The position numbers and the translations under genes are program-made. A model generated the notes under the pieces. That model was not told where the DNA came from, did not search any database, and worked only from the letters and a program-made list of their open reading frames with translations. 49,641 nucleotides of DNA from CANHBY01 sp031374415 (GTDB taxonomy: Bacteria; Pseudomonadota; Gammaproteobacteria; Burkholderiales; Burkholderiaceae_C). Below, piece by piece: positions 24,973-34,107 of the stretch. How positions within the stretch are numbered: position 1 is the first letter of the stretch; every line of letters begins with the position of its first letter. The DNA is taken from the NCBI GenBank assembly GCA_031374415.1, contig JANMGB010000059.1, positions 1 through 49,641 of the forward strand. Direction: 5' to 3'.

Positions 24973-25758
24973 ATGGCAAACCATAATCATGGGAATCTAG
25001 TTAGATTTTTGTTATTCTGTTTTGCAATATGTATAACCACGTCGGCAAAGGCTTCCTTGTGTGAGTCAACTCAAGCTAGTGACGTGCCGATTGACGCCAC
25101 AGATAACAATGCGGCGAGAATTTTGAAACGATTGGTGGAGCGGCAGAGGAAGGCAAGTCCGGACATTCCAGTCAAACAAATATTGCAATCATTCGCACTT
25201 AACATCAAGTGGCATCACCAATGGAAGTCGGTCTTTCGGAATGATGAAAGGGGTCTAACAATGGATCGTATCCCTGCGCGGTGGCCAGACGTACCTACAA
25301 ATGAGCTCAGACGTGCAGAGGAGGAATGCGGAGAAGACGGGGCGGCGCTATCATCATTTGCTCTCGTGGATGTTGATGGAGACGGGCAGCGAGATATTAT
25401 TATTGAAAGGTATGTTTCTGGCACAGGACTCCTGGATCAAGACAGCATTTCTACAGAAAGTTTTGTTAATGTATTCTTGCGTAAAGGCAAACACTATTCA
25501 CGAGTACCTCACCCTAACCTCGATGAGATATTCGAAAATAAAGATTTGACCCCCTATTATTACTATTTGTACGGCAGCCAGTGGGAGCGTCGGATGCGGG
25601 CTGCGCACTGGGTAAAGTTATTGGGCCGCGTGTACACGGTCATAGAGGAAGAACCGGAGGATGGTGTAGACAGGATTACGATACTCCGGCCCGCCAAGTT
25701 ACCGAGCAAGATCGCTGAATGGACTGTCCCATTTGGTCGCCATCAAGCCCCAAGATAG
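24973..25758 (+). CDS. Exported protein, candidate immunity partner of the amidase
   Basis: 261 residues with a signal peptide (NLVRFLLFCFAICITTSAKA). I do not recognise the mature part. It contains an FG-GAP- or EF-like ALVDVDGDGQRDIIIERYVS stretch that could bind calcium, and an aromatic run TPYYYYLYGSQWERR. It follows the amidase by 53 bases in the same low-GC block. An exported protein immediately after a T6SS peptidoglycan hydrolase is usually the immunity protein that protects the producer's own periplasm, which is why I propose that role. The start is uncertain: 24973 gives the signal peptide directly, 24928 adds 15 residues. Confidence 0.6.
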   Translation: MANHNHGNLVRFLLFCFAICITTSAKASLCESTQASDVPIDATDNNAARILKRLVERQRKASPDIPVKQILQSFALNIKWHHQWKSVFRNDERGLTMDRIPARWPDVPTNELRRAEEECGEDGAALSSFALVDVDGDGQRDIIIERYVSGTGLLDQDSISTESFVNVFLRKGKHYSRVPHPNLDEIFENKDLTPYYYYLYGSQWERRMRAAHWVKLLGRVYTVIEEEPEDGVDRITILRPAKLPSKIAEWTVPFGRHQAPR

Positions 25759-25777
25759 CAATTCTCTCAATTGACGC

Positions 25778-27433
25778 TCACTCCCGCTGCAACATCGAAC
25801 GCCCCAGCGCCTCGGCCACCTCAATGCCATCCACCCCCGCTGACATGATGCCGCCCGCATAACCGGCCCCCTCGCCCGCAGGGTACAAACCGCGCACGTT
25901 GAGGCTTTGCAGGTCTTGGCCACGGGTGATGCGCAGGGGTGACGAGGTGCGTGTCTCAACCCCTGTGAGCACCGCGTCAGGCAGCGCAAAGCCGGCGATC
26001 TGGCGCTCAAATGCGGGCAGGGCTTCGCGGATGGCGGCCAGGGCCTCGGGTGGCAGACTGGGGCGCTCAGGATCGGCCAGATGGGTGGGCAACACGCCAG
26101 GCTTGTACGACGGCAGCACAGCGCCCCAAGCGGTAGAGGGCCGCCCCTGCAAAAAGTCACCCACGCGTTGCCCCGGGGCGGCGTAGGTCGATCCGCCAAG
26201 ATCAAACGCCCGCGACTCCCAGATGCGTTGAAATGCCATGCCGTCCAAAGGGCTCACCGGCCCGTCGTTGCGGCCATCTTGCCGATAGTCTTGCGGCGAC
26301 ATGCCCACGACGATGCCCGCGTTGGCGTTGCGCTCAGCGCGTGAGTATTGGCTCATGCCATTGGTGACCACGCGGCCGACCTCGCTGGTGGCCGCCACCA
26401 CGGTGCCGCCAGGACACATGCAAAAGCTGTACACACTGCGCCCATTGCTGGCGTGGTGCACCAGCTTGTAATCAGCTGCACCCAACAAGGGGTGGCCCGC
26501 ATGGGGGCCAAAGCGTGCGCGGTCAATCAGGCTTTGGGGGTGCTCCACACGAAAGCCCACCGAAAACGGCTTGGCCTGCATGAACACACCACGCTCATGC
26601 AGCATCACAAACGTATCGCGGGCGCTGTGGCCCACGGCCAGCACCACATGCTCTGTGCGCAACTGCTCACCGCTGGCCAGCGTCAGGCCGCGCAGCTGAC
26701 CGTCTTCAATCAGCACGTCCGTCACGCGCTGCTCGAAGCGCACCTCACCGCCCAGCCGAATGATGTCGGCGCGAATTTTCTCGACCACGCCCACCAATCG
26801 GAACGTGCCAATGTGCGGCTTGCTGACGAACAAGATTTCTTCCGGCGCACCCGCCTTCACAAATTCTTGCAGCACTTTGCGCGTGAGATGCCGCGGGTCG
26901 CTGATCTGGCTCCAGAGCTTGCCGTCACTGAACGTGCCCGCCCCGCCTTCACCGAACTGCACATTCGACTCGGGGTGCAGCGTGCTCTTGCGCCATAAAT
27001 CCCAGGTGTCTTTGGTGCGTTGGCGCACCTCTTTGCCGCGCTCCAGCACAATCGGGCACAGGCCCATTTGCGCCAAAATCAGCGCGGCAAAAATACCGCA
27101 GGGCCCAAAGCCAATCACCACGGGGCGCAGCGCGCCACCGGGCTTGAACCAACCCGGCGGGGCCACCGCCACAGCTTGATAACGCATGTCGGGCGTGGGC
27201 TTGACGTGCGGATCGCCCCGCAAGCGCTCCAACACCTCGGCCTCGTCAGTCCACTGCACATCCACCGTGTAAATCAACACAATGGCCGATTTTTTGCGCG
27301 CGTCGTAGCTGCGCTTGAACACCGTGAAATCGAAGCCATCGATCTCGGGCAGGCCCAAACGTGCTGCAATGGCGGGGCGCAAGGCCTCCTCGGGGTGGTC
27401 CAGGGGCAATCGGAGTTCAGTGAGTCGCAGCAT
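25778..27433 (-). CDS. FAD-dependent dehydrogenase (COG2509-like)
   Basis: 551 residues. The N-terminal 90 residues (MLRLTELRLPLDHPEEALRP) form a small domain typical of this family. The FAD motif is VVIGFGPCGIFAALILAQMG. Later come the STLHPESNVQFGEGGAGTFSDG stretch in the middle and YPAGEGAGYAGGIMSAGVDG near the C-terminus, which closes around the flavin. It is an uncharacterised cytoplasmic oxidoreductase widespread in bacteria. The start at 27433 is chosen because the domain begins there; the frame runs open further upstream to 27568 without family resemblance. Its end faces the immunity candidate and its start diverges from dacB. Confidence 0.88.
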   Translation of the reverse strand: MLRLTELRLPLDHPEEALRPAIAARLGLPEIDGFDFTVFKRSYDARKKSAIVLIYTVDVQWTDEAEVLERLRGDPHVKPTPDMRYQAVAVAPPGWFKPGGALRPVVIGFGPCGIFAALILAQMGLCPIVLERGKEVRQRTKDTWDLWRKSTLHPESNVQFGEGGAGTFSDGKLWSQISDPRHLTRKVLQEFVKAGAPEEILFVSKPHIGTFRLVGVVEKIRADIIRLGGEVRFEQRVTDVLIEDGQLRGLTLASGEQLRTEHVVLAVGHSARDTFVMLHERGVFMQAKPFSVGFRVEHPQSLIDRARFGPHAGHPLLGAADYKLVHHASNGRSVYSFCMCPGGTVVAATSEVGRVVTNGMSQYSRAERNANAGIVVGMSPQDYRQDGRNDGPVSPLDGMAFQRIWESRAFDLGGSTYAAPGQRVGDFLQGRPSTAWGAVLPSYKPGVLPTHLADPERPSLPPEALAAIREALPAFERQIAGFALPDAVLTGVETRTSSPLRITRGQDLQSLNVRGLYPAGEGAGYAGGIMSAGVDGIEVAEALGRSMLQRE

Positions 27434-27537
27434 GGCGCAATGATTGAGAATTCGGCCTGCGCATTGTCGGGGATGGCTCAGAAGATTTCTTCTATCCTTC
27501 CGGTTGATGCCCTCAACACACTGATTGGACTGGCCGA

Positions 27538-29016
27538 ATGAAGTTAACGACATGGATGTCCCCGTCACACCTGCGGCAATGGGCCGGGCTGAGTTGCCTC
27601 GTGGTCAGCGGTCACTGCGCAGCCCAAGGGCTACCGGCCGAGGTCGAGAGCGCCTTGCAAAAGGCCCGCGTGCCGCGTGAAGCCATGGTGGCAATGGTGC
27701 AAGAGGTGGGGACCAACACCCCTTTGCTGAGCTGGCAGGCAAATCAAGCCGTGAACCCGGCCTCGCTGATGAAGTTGTTCACCACCTACGCCGCGCTGGA
27801 CATCCTGGGCGCAGCCTGGACCTGGTCGACGCCGGTGTGGGTGGAGGGCAGCATTCAAAACGGGGTGCTCAATGGCAACCTGGTCATCAAGGGGCAAGGC
27901 GACCCCAAACTCGTCATGGAGCGCCTGTGGCTGTTGCTGCGGCGGGTGCAGCAGTTGGGGGTGCGCGAGATTCGCGGCGATATCGTGCTGGACCGCAGCG
28001 CGTTCAGCGTACCCGCCCAGAACCCGGCCGATTTTGACGGTGAGCCCCTGCGGCCCTACAACGTCAGCCCGGACGCCCTGCTGCTGAACTACAAATCGGT
28101 GGTCTTGACCTTCACCCCTGACCCGCAACGCAATTTGGCCATGGTCAGCATGGACCCGCCCCTGACCCAACTGCAGTCTGACAGCAGCGTGCCCTTGTCG
28201 AGCGCGCCTTGTGGCGATTGGCGTGGCGCGTTGAAGGCCGATTTCACTCAAGCGCAGTTGCTGCGCTTGAGTGGCAGCTACCCCGCGAGTTGCGGCGAGC
28301 GCATCTGGCCCATGGCCGCGACAGATCCCAGCGCCTACAACCAACGTGCCTTGCAGGGCATGTGGCAGAGCCTGGGCGGGCAACTGAGCGGCAAGGTACG
28401 TGACGGCGCCGCACCCGGCACGCCCCCCACCTTCGAGATGACGTCACCCGGCTTGGCCGAGGTGATTCGCGACATCAACAAGTACAGCAACAACGTGATG
28501 GCGCAACAGCTGTTCTTGACCCTGGGCCTGACGCAGCGGGGCTTGGGCACGTCAGAGAACGCACGCGCCGTGGTGCGTCAATGGGCCAGCGACCGTTTGG
28601 GCGAGACCGACCGCGAGTGGGTGATCGACAACGGCTCGGGCTTGTCACGCGAGAGCCGCGTCTCTGCCCACATGCTGGCGCGCTTGCTGCAAAGCGCCTG
28701 GGCCAGCCCGGTGATGCCGGAATTGATGAGCTCATTGCCTGTGGGCGGGGTCGACGGCACGATGAAGCGCTCCAAGGCCAACCAAGGCCGTACCCATTTG
28801 AAGACCGGCTCACTGCGCGATGCCGCTGGGGTGGCAGGCTACGTGCTGCACCCGAGCGGGCGACGCTATGTGCTGGTGGCCATCATCAACCACCCCGATG
28901 CCAATGCCGCCCGACCCGCGATTGAAGCCCTGGTGCAATGGGCCTCCGGGCCCGGGGTCTTGCGCAAGGCCGTGGCCGGGCAGAGTCAAGCCAACGAACG
29001 TGGGAGCAATCCATGA
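27538..29016 (+). CDS. dacB: D-alanyl-D-alanine carboxypeptidase/endopeptidase (PBP4, S13)
   Basis: 492-residue periplasmic penicillin-binding protein with signal peptide. The three active-site motifs are visible: SxxK as Ser76-Leu-Met-Lys79 (NPASLMKLF), SxN as YSNNVMAQ, and KTG in HLKTGSLRDAAG. It trims or opens peptide cross-links in peptidoglycan. Length agrees with PBP4 of E. coli (about 477). It overlaps the following SemiSWEET gene by four bases (ATGA), so the two share a transcript. Confidence 0.94.
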   Translation: MKLTTWMSPSHLRQWAGLSCLVVSGHCAAQGLPAEVESALQKARVPREAMVAMVQEVGTNTPLLSWQANQAVNPASLMKLFTTYAALDILGAAWTWSTPVWVEGSIQNGVLNGNLVIKGQGDPKLVMERLWLLLRRVQQLGVREIRGDIVLDRSAFSVPAQNPADFDGEPLRPYNVSPDALLLNYKSVVLTFTPDPQRNLAMVSMDPPLTQLQSDSSVPLSSAPCGDWRGALKADFTQAQLLRLSGSYPASCGERIWPMAATDPSAYNQRALQGMWQSLGGQLSGKVRDGAAPGTPPTFEMTSPGLAEVIRDINKYSNNVMAQQLFLTLGLTQRGLGTSENARAVVRQWASDRLGETDREWVIDNGSGLSRESRVSAHMLARLLQSAWASPVMPELMSSLPVGGVDGTMKRSKANQGRTHLKTGSLRDAAGVAGYVLHPSGRRYVLVAIINHPDANAARPAIEALVQWASGPGVLRKAVAGQSQANERGSNP

Positions 29017-29285
29017 TCTGGTCTGACGCCCTGGGCTATGTGGCAGCCACACTCACCACCAGCGCGTTTGTGCCGCAAGCCTGGTTGACGTTTCGCACGC
29101 GCGATGTGAGCGGCATCTCCTTGGCGATGTACAGCGCGTTCACGCTGGGCGTGGCGCTGTGGCTGGGCTACGGCATCACCCTGCAAGCCTGGCCCATTGT
29201 GGCGGCCAATGGCATCACGCTGGTGCTGGCGGGGTCGATCTTGACGATGAAATGCGTGTTGGGGCGCGCCTCGAAGGCGCGTTGA
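29013..29285 (+). CDS. SemiSWEET-type sugar transporter
   Basis: 90-residue protein with three membrane helices. LTTSAFVPQAWLTFRTRDVS contains the PQ-loop proline and glutamine of the SWEET/PQ-loop family, and ANGITLVLAGSILTMK matches its third helix. A bacterial SemiSWEET works as a dimer to carry small sugars down a gradient. It starts within the dacB stop. It is convergent with tsaC, whose stop is 14 bases away. Confidence 0.85.
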   Translation: MIWSDALGYVAATLTTSAFVPQAWLTFRTRDVSGISLAMYSAFTLGVALWLGYGITLQAWPIVAANGITLVLAGSILTMKCVLGRASKAR

Positions 29286-29299
29286 TGCTTCACCCATTT

Positions 29300-30280
29300 T
29301 TAGGCTGATGCTGCAGCGCGCTGCAAGCGGTCTCGCACACCATCCCAGGACGGATCCAGGGGCGGCGTCTCGACCCAGATGAGCTGGGCGCCCTGCGCAT
29401 CAAAGTCACGCAGCACAGCAAACAACTCGTGTGCCGCGGTGGCGGCATCGGCCGGCATGCGGTGCCACAGCACGCCCGATGGCACCCGCTGCGCGCTGCG
29501 TCCATACACCGCCAGCTTCACCGGCGCGTCGCCCAAAACTTGCAAGGCCGCCGTGAGTTGCCCGGTGGGCATCAAGCGCAGTCGGGCCACCGGTGCATAG
29601 TGGGCCAGCAAAGTGCCTGATGCCCGTGGCGAATGAGCGTCTGCCTGGCCCAAGGCTTGGCCCAGCACAGCCTCGATTTGGGCGGGAATCAAGACGCCCG
29701 GGCGCAACAGCACAGGTGGCGTGCGCGTGCAATCGATGATGGTGGACTCAATGCCCACCTCGCACGCCCCACCGTCAAGCACCAGCATTGAGTCATCAAA
29801 CTCGGCCGCCACATGGGCGGCCAAGGTCGGGCTGATGCGGCCAAAACGGTTGGCACTGGGCGCCGCCACACCCCACACCCCCTGGACCTGGGCCGCCAGC
29901 AACAGCGCCTGTGCAACGGGGTGCGCGGGACAGCGCAAGCCCACACTGCCCTGCCCGCCCGCGGCGGCCTGAGCCACCTCGGGACGGCGCGGCACAATCA
30001 AGGTCAGCGGCCCGGGCCAAAACGCGGCCGCCAAGCGCTGCGCAGACAGTGGCCAGTCCGCCGCAAAACGCTGGGCAGCGCTCACATCGGCCACGTGCAC
30101 GATCAAGGGGTGGTCGCTGGGACGGCCCTTGGCCTGAAAAATTCGGGCCACCGCGGCATCGTCATCGGCACGGGCCCCCAGGCCATAGACCGTCTCTGTC
30201 GGCAACGCGACCAGCTCACCCCGGGCCAGGCGCGTGGAGGCCTCGGCGAGCCACTGAGCGTCACTACCAGCAACGATCAT
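29300..30280 (-). CDS. tsaC: L-threonylcarbamoyladenylate synthase
   Basis: 326 residues. The N-terminal YrdC-type domain has PTETVYGLGARADDDAAVARIF, KGRPSDHPLIVHV and APSANRFGRISPT, the nucleotide and threonine/bicarbonate-binding segments. The last 110 residues form the extra Sua5 domain, so this is the long Sua5-type enzyme. It makes the threonylcarbamoyl donor for t6A37 in tRNAs that read ANN codons. It starts three bases after the purK stop and is transcribed with purE and purK, as in many Burkholderiales. Confidence 0.94.
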   Translation of the reverse strand: MIVAGSDAQWLAEASTRLARGELVALPTETVYGLGARADDDAAVARIFQAKGRPSDHPLIVHVADVSAAQRFAADWPLSAQRLAAAFWPGPLTLIVPRRPEVAQAAAGGQGSVGLRCPAHPVAQALLLAAQVQGVWGVAAPSANRFGRISPTLAAHVAAEFDDSMLVLDGGACEVGIESTIIDCTRTPPVLLRPGVLIPAQIEAVLGQALGQADAHSPRASGTLLAHYAPVARLRLMPTGQLTAALQVLGDAPVKLAVYGRSAQRVPSGVLWHRMPADAATAAHELFAVLRDFDAQGAQLIWVETPPLDPSWDGVRDRLQRAAASA

Positions 30281-30283
30281 GAC

Positions 30284-31465
30284 CTAAAACGGGGGCAAGC
30301 CAAGCAAGACCGCCGCTCGGCGGGCCACAGCTTCAGCTTGCGGCAAGCTGGCGGCCGTGACGGTGAGGTGGCCCATCTTTCGCCCGCGGCGCGGGTGAGT
30401 CTTGCCATACAAGTGCAAGTGGGCGCCGGGCAAGGCCAGCACCGCCGCCCAGGGCGGCGTACGCTCAAGACCATCGGCCCACCACAAGTCACCCAAAAGG
30501 TTGAGCATGACCGCGCTGGAGTGCAGGCGCGGTGCCACCAAGGGGGCCTGTGTGAGCGTGCGCACTTGCAGCTCAAACTGCGACACATCGCAAGCGTCGA
30601 GGCTGTAGTGGCCTGAGTTGTGCGGGCGTGGGGCCATCTCATTGGCCACCAGGCTGCCGTCTTGCAGCACAAAAAACTCCACACACAAGACGCCCACGTA
30701 GTCCAACGAGGTGGCCAGGCGCTCGGCAGCGTGCACCGCCTGGGTCGCCAAAGCCGCAGACACCCCGGGGGCGGGCACCCGGGTCACCGCCAGGATGCCG
30801 TCCACGTGCCAGTTTTGTTGCACAGGCAAATGCACCAGCATGCCGTCGGCATGGCGGGCCACGATGACACTGATCTCCAGGGCCAGCGGCAACATCTTCT
30901 CCAGCAGGCAGGGCGCCTGGCCCAAGGTTTGCCAGGCCTGCGCCAGCGCGGGCCGATCAGCGACGCGGATCTGGCCCTTGCCGTCGTAACCCAAGCGCGC
31001 GGTTTTCAAAATGCCGGGCAGCAACTGCGCCGGCACCTGGGCCAGGGCCTGCGGGCTGTCGATCAAGTGGTGCGGCGCGCAGGGCACCCCACAGGCCGTG
31101 AAATGCGCTTTCTCAGCCGCGCGGTCTTGGCACACCGCCACGGCGGCCGCCCCAGGCGCCACCGGCCGCCGCTCAGCCAGGGCCGCCAACGACTGCGCGG
31201 GGACGTTCTCGAACTCGGTGGTGATGGCGGCGCAGCGCTCGGCCAGGCTGTCCAGGCTCGCCGCGTCATCGAAACGCGCAGTAATGTGGTCGTGGGCGGT
31301 GAGGCCGGCGGGGCTGTGCGCATCGTCATCGAGCACCACCGTGCTGTAGCCGAGTTGCTCCGCCGCCTGCACAAACATGCGGCCCAACTGGCCGCCCCCC
31401 AACACCCCCAAGGTGGCGCCGGGGGCAATGAAATCAGTCGAGCGGGTGCTTGCGTTGTGCGTCAT
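30284..31465 (-). CDS. purK: 5-(carboxyamino)imidazole ribonucleotide synthase
   Basis: 393 residues, ATP-grasp enzyme. Seen are the N-terminal LGVLGGGQLGRMFVQAAEQL, the central ILKTARLGYDGKGQIRV and CLLEKMLPLALEISVIVAR, and VANEMAPRPHNSGHYSLDAC, which carries the metal-binding Glu and the substrate loop. It adds bicarbonate to AIR at the expense of ATP to make N5-CAIR in de novo purine synthesis. It lies between purE (21 bases upstream) and tsaC (three bases downstream). Confidence 0.96.
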   Translation of the reverse strand: MTHNASTRSTDFIAPGATLGVLGGGQLGRMFVQAAEQLGYSTVVLDDDAHSPAGLTAHDHITARFDDAASLDSLAERCAAITTEFENVPAQSLAALAERRPVAPGAAAVAVCQDRAAEKAHFTACGVPCAPHHLIDSPQALAQVPAQLLPGILKTARLGYDGKGQIRVADRPALAQAWQTLGQAPCLLEKMLPLALEISVIVARHADGMLVHLPVQQNWHVDGILAVTRVPAPGVSAALATQAVHAAERLATSLDYVGVLCVEFFVLQDGSLVANEMAPRPHNSGHYSLDACDVSQFELQVRTLTQAPLVAPRLHSSAVMLNLLGDLWWADGLERTPPWAAVLALPGAHLHLYGKTHPRRGRKMGHLTVTAASLPQAEAVARRAAVLLGLPPF

Positions 31466-31486
31466 GGGGTCACAGCGTGGTGGGCA

Positions 31487-32029
31487 TCAGGTCAGTGAGG
31501 CGCTCATGGCGCGAGCGGCCTCGGTTTGGCGCGCGCGGTAGGCGTCGAGCAGGGTGCGCAAGGCGGGCTGCTCAGTGGCCAGCATGGCCACTGCGAACAA
31601 GGCCGCATTGGCCGCCCCCGCGCCACCAATGGCGAAGGTCGCCACCGGAATGCCCTTGGGCATTTGCACGATCGAGTGCAGCGAATCAACCCCTTGCAAG
31701 TGGCGGCTGGCCACCGGCACGCCGAGCACCGGCACGGTGGTTTTAGCGGCGAGCATGCCCGGCAAATGGGCGGCCCCCCCGGCGCCGGCAATGATGGCCC
31801 GCAGACCGCGCCCGGCGGCCGCCTCGGCGTAGGCGAACATATCGTCGGGCATGCGGTGGGCGGAGACGACACGGGCTTCAAAAGGGATGCCAAACTCGGT
31901 CAGAATCTCGGTGCTGGCGCGCAGGGTTTCCCAGTCACTGCTGGAGCCCATCACCACGCCAATCAGTACGTCCTTCACTGGGGCGCCTTTTGATGCTTTA
32001 CTTGATGCCTCATTTGCCAAGCTGCTCAT
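31487..32029 (-). CDS. purE: N5-carboxyaminoimidazole ribonucleotide mutase
   Basis: 180 residues. IGVVMGSSSDWETLRAS at the N-terminus, VVSAHRMPDDMFAYA with the catalytic His, GAGGAAHLPGMLAAKT and LGVPVASRHLQGVDSLHSIV are the class I PurE signatures. It moves the carboxyl group of N5-CAIR to carbon to give CAIR. The ATG at 32029 has GGAGAG just upstream; a longer open frame exists but has no family resemblance. It is the first gene of the purE-purK-tsaC unit and diverges from the CnoX-like gene. Confidence 0.95.
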   Translation of the reverse strand: MSSLANEASSKASKGAPVKDVLIGVVMGSSSDWETLRASTEILTEFGIPFEARVVSAHRMPDDMFAYAEAAAGRGLRAIIAGAGGAAHLPGMLAAKTTVPVLGVPVASRHLQGVDSLHSIVQMPKGIPVATFAIGGAGAANAALFAVAMLATEQPALRTLLDAYRARQTEAARAMSASLT

Positions 32030-32114
32030 GCGCTCTCCAGTGGATCCAAACCTTGAATTGTAGGCCGCCACGCCCCACGTGCCGGACTCTCCCCTGACCT
32101 GACTGACCCACACC

Positions 32115-33056
32115 ATGATCGATATCACCATGCAAAACCTGGAGGCCGAACTGGTCCAGGGCTCGACCCAACAACCTGTGTTGCTGGACATCTGGGCCCC
32201 ATGGTGCGGCCCCTGCAAGACCCTGGGGCCTGTGCTGGAAAAGCTCGAGGTGGCCTATGAGGGCCGCTTCAAGCTGGCCAAGCTCAATTCTGACGAGCAC
32301 CCCCAGATTGCGGCGCAGCTGTCGCAATTGTTCGGCGTGCGCAGCATTCCATTTTGCGTGATGTTCAAGGGCGGGCAGCCTGTGGACGGCTTTGTTGGCG
32401 CCCTGCCGGAGGCGGAGATTCGCGCATTTTTGGCCAAGCATGTGCCCAGCGCCGATGAACTGATGGCCGAAGAAGATCTCGCCCAGGCCGAAGAATTGCT
32501 GGCCGAAGGCGATGTGCCCAGCGCCTTGGCCAAGCTCAAAGAGGCCTTGATCCTGAAGCCCGATAACGATGGGGCCCGCTTTGATTACCTGCGCGCGCTG
32601 TTGCAGCAGGGGCAATGGGACGCGGCACGCGAGGTCTTGGCGCCGGTGGCTGGCAAGCTGATGCTCGACGCCCGCCTGAGCGCCTGCCAACACTGGCTGC
32701 AAGCCATCGACCGGGCACCCCAAGCACGCAGCACCGAGGCCCTCACGCAGGCCCTGGCCGCCAACAAACGCGACTTTGAAGCACGCTTTGAGCTCGCCCA
32801 AGTGCACTTCGCGGCGCAGCGCTTCAATGACGCGCTCGACGCGCTGCTGGAGATCATCATGCGCGACAAGGCCTGGAACAACGAGCTCGCACGCAAGACC
32901 TACGTCGCCATTTTGGAGCTGATGACCAAGCCGGCGCCCAAGGCCAAAGCCGAAGCGCCCAAAAGCACGGTGGAAATTGCCGGCCACGTGACCACACTGC
33001 CGGCCGACCCGGTGGTCGACGGCTACCGGCGCAAGTTGAGCATGGCTTTGTTTTAA
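32115..33056 (+). CDS. cnoX: CnoX-like thioredoxin-TPR protein
   Basis: 313 residues. A thioredoxin domain (residues about 1-110) with active site WCGPC (Cys31, Cys34), cis-Pro in VRSIPF, then TPR-like helical repeats from about 120 to 290. This layout matches CnoX/YbbN, a chaperone that protects proteins from oxidative damage and passes them to GroEL. E. coli CnoX lacks the first cysteine, while this one keeps both, so it may also act as a thiol oxidoreductase. It is divergent from purE. Confidence 0.85.
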   Translation: MIDITMQNLEAELVQGSTQQPVLLDIWAPWCGPCKTLGPVLEKLEVAYEGRFKLAKLNSDEHPQIAAQLSQLFGVRSIPFCVMFKGGQPVDGFVGALPEAEIRAFLAKHVPSADELMAEEDLAQAEELLAEGDVPSALAKLKEALILKPDNDGARFDYLRALLQQGQWDAAREVLAPVAGKLMLDARLSACQHWLQAIDRAPQARSTEALTQALAANKRDFEARFELAQVHFAAQRFNDALDALLEIIMRDKAWNNELARKTYVAILELMTKPAPKAKAEAPKSTVEIAGHVTTLPADPVVDGYRRKLSMALF

Positions 33057-33316
33057 GGTTGAAGAGACGACCCTGCTGCGAACGGTGCGATCTCCCATGT
33101 CCCCTGCGCTACCGCAAAGAGCAAGAGCATCAAACCAGCCGCCAGCCGCTTTTGCTCCCCTCGCCCCTTGCGGGAGAGGGGGCTCGAAAGCGCGCTACCC
33201 ACCCATCACATGGGATTCGCACGCACTGGAAAACGCCAGCGCTGAAGGCGCACATCTTGAGGTCGCTCGAATTTTTGCTGAGCGCAACAGATAAAAAACA
33301 TTCCGCCCATCAGCCC

Positions 33317-33559
33317 TCATTGCAGAGCCATCGCCCGCTGCGCCTCCAGCTGCACCAGCTTCTCCCGCACCTTCTCCCCCACCTGAAACTGCGGATTGGA
33401 AAACCCCCCTGGCTTGTTCACGTCGCGCTCACACTGCTCAATCACCGCCTTCGCCGCCACATGGGCCTGCTCGAAGGACAGCGTGTGATGCAACTGCTCG
33501 CCAAAATTCCACGTCGATTGACTCTGGGTGCTTGTGGCTAAATAAGCACCGTTCCCACT
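33317..33559 (-). pseudogene. Probable 3' remnant of an unidentified gene
   Basis: Between two in-frame stops on the minus strand lies a protein-like stretch of about 80 residues without a good start codon: ...WNFGEQLHHTLSFEQAHVAA, AVIEQCERDVNKPGGFSNPQ, VREKLVQLEAQRAMALQ-stop. The amphipathic composition and codon use look coding, so it is probably the surviving C-terminus of a deleted gene. I cannot name the family. The rest of the 33057-33578 spacer shows nothing else coding. Confidence 0.35.
33518..33544 (+). promoter_or_regulatory. Candidate sigma-70 promoter for the small secreted protein gene
   Basis: TTGACT at 33518-33523, a 15-base spacer, and TAAATA at 33539-33544, about 35 bases upstream of the start codon. 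The spacer is slightly short, so strength is uncertain. Confidence 0.35.
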
Positions 33560-33578
33560 TCATCCTTAAGGAGCTTCT

Positions 33579-33995
33579 TTGAAAGTAAACCGATTCCTCA
33601 TCGCGACCCTCGCTTTGACCGCTGCAGTTTGGGCCCACGCTGGCAAGGCCGAGCGTGACTTCTATGCCAAGGAAAACGAACCTGCGATCAAGAAGGCCTC
33701 AGAGACCTTGAAAAAGTCTTGTGGCTGCGATGTGAAATTTGACGTCAAGGTCGACACCTTTGAAACCGTTGATCACCTGCGCAAGGTGAACCACATGGTG
33801 TCGTCCATCTCTGATAAAGCGCCGGCCTATTGCAATGATGCCCCCAGCAAAGCGGCCATCTGCAAAATGAAAACGCTGGAGATTGCACGCACGAAGGAAA
33901 CCACCATCACTTACGCCAACGGAAAAATGGTGCTCACAACGGAGGGCGAGTCCACGTACGGCTGGGATCACATGGCCGAGAAGCTGGACAAATAA
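33579..33995 (+). CDS. Small secreted protein of unknown function
   Basis: 138 residues with a clear signal peptide (RFLIATLALTAAVWAHA, cleavage before GKAERD). The mature part is lysine-rich with four cysteines in two pairs (KKSCGCDVKF; YCNDAPSKAAICK) and ends GWDHMAEKLDK. I do not recognise the family. The start is a TTG at 33579, supported by AAGGAG five bases upstream; no ATG fits. It probably acts in the periplasm. Two further small cysteine-containing exported proteins are encoded on the opposite strand just downstream. Confidence 0.75.
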   Translation: MKVNRFLIATLALTAAVWAHAGKAERDFYAKENEPAIKKASETLKKSCGCDVKFDVKVDTFETVDHLRKVNHMVSSISDKAPAYCNDAPSKAAICKMKTLEIARTKETTITYANGKMVLTTEGESTYGWDHMAEKLDK

Positions 33996-34052
33996 ATCCC
34001 AGTTGGATTCGTCGTGAAGTGACGAAGGCCTGTAGAAGCGTATCTCGTAATT

Positions 34053-34084
34053 AAAAGGGGCCGACCCTTTCGGTGTCGACCCCC
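34053..34084 (-). terminator. Rho-independent terminator of the cysteine-rich peptide gene
   Basis: On the minus strand GGGGTCGACACC, a GAAA loop, then GGGTCGGCCCC forms a strong stem, with one wobble and one mismatch, followed directly by TTTTAAT. It lies 24 bases after the stop of the 42-residue peptide gene. It may also stop transcription of the opposite gene that ends at 33995. Confidence 0.75.
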
Positions 34085-34107
34085 GGACGACAGCGTCGCC
34101 TACTTCA

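Noticed and set aside
33059..33541. Long plus-strand open frame in the CnoX downstream spacer
   Set aside because: The translation is low-complexity and His/Leu/Pro-rich, unlike a real protein, and it is antisense to a more convincing minus-strand remnant.
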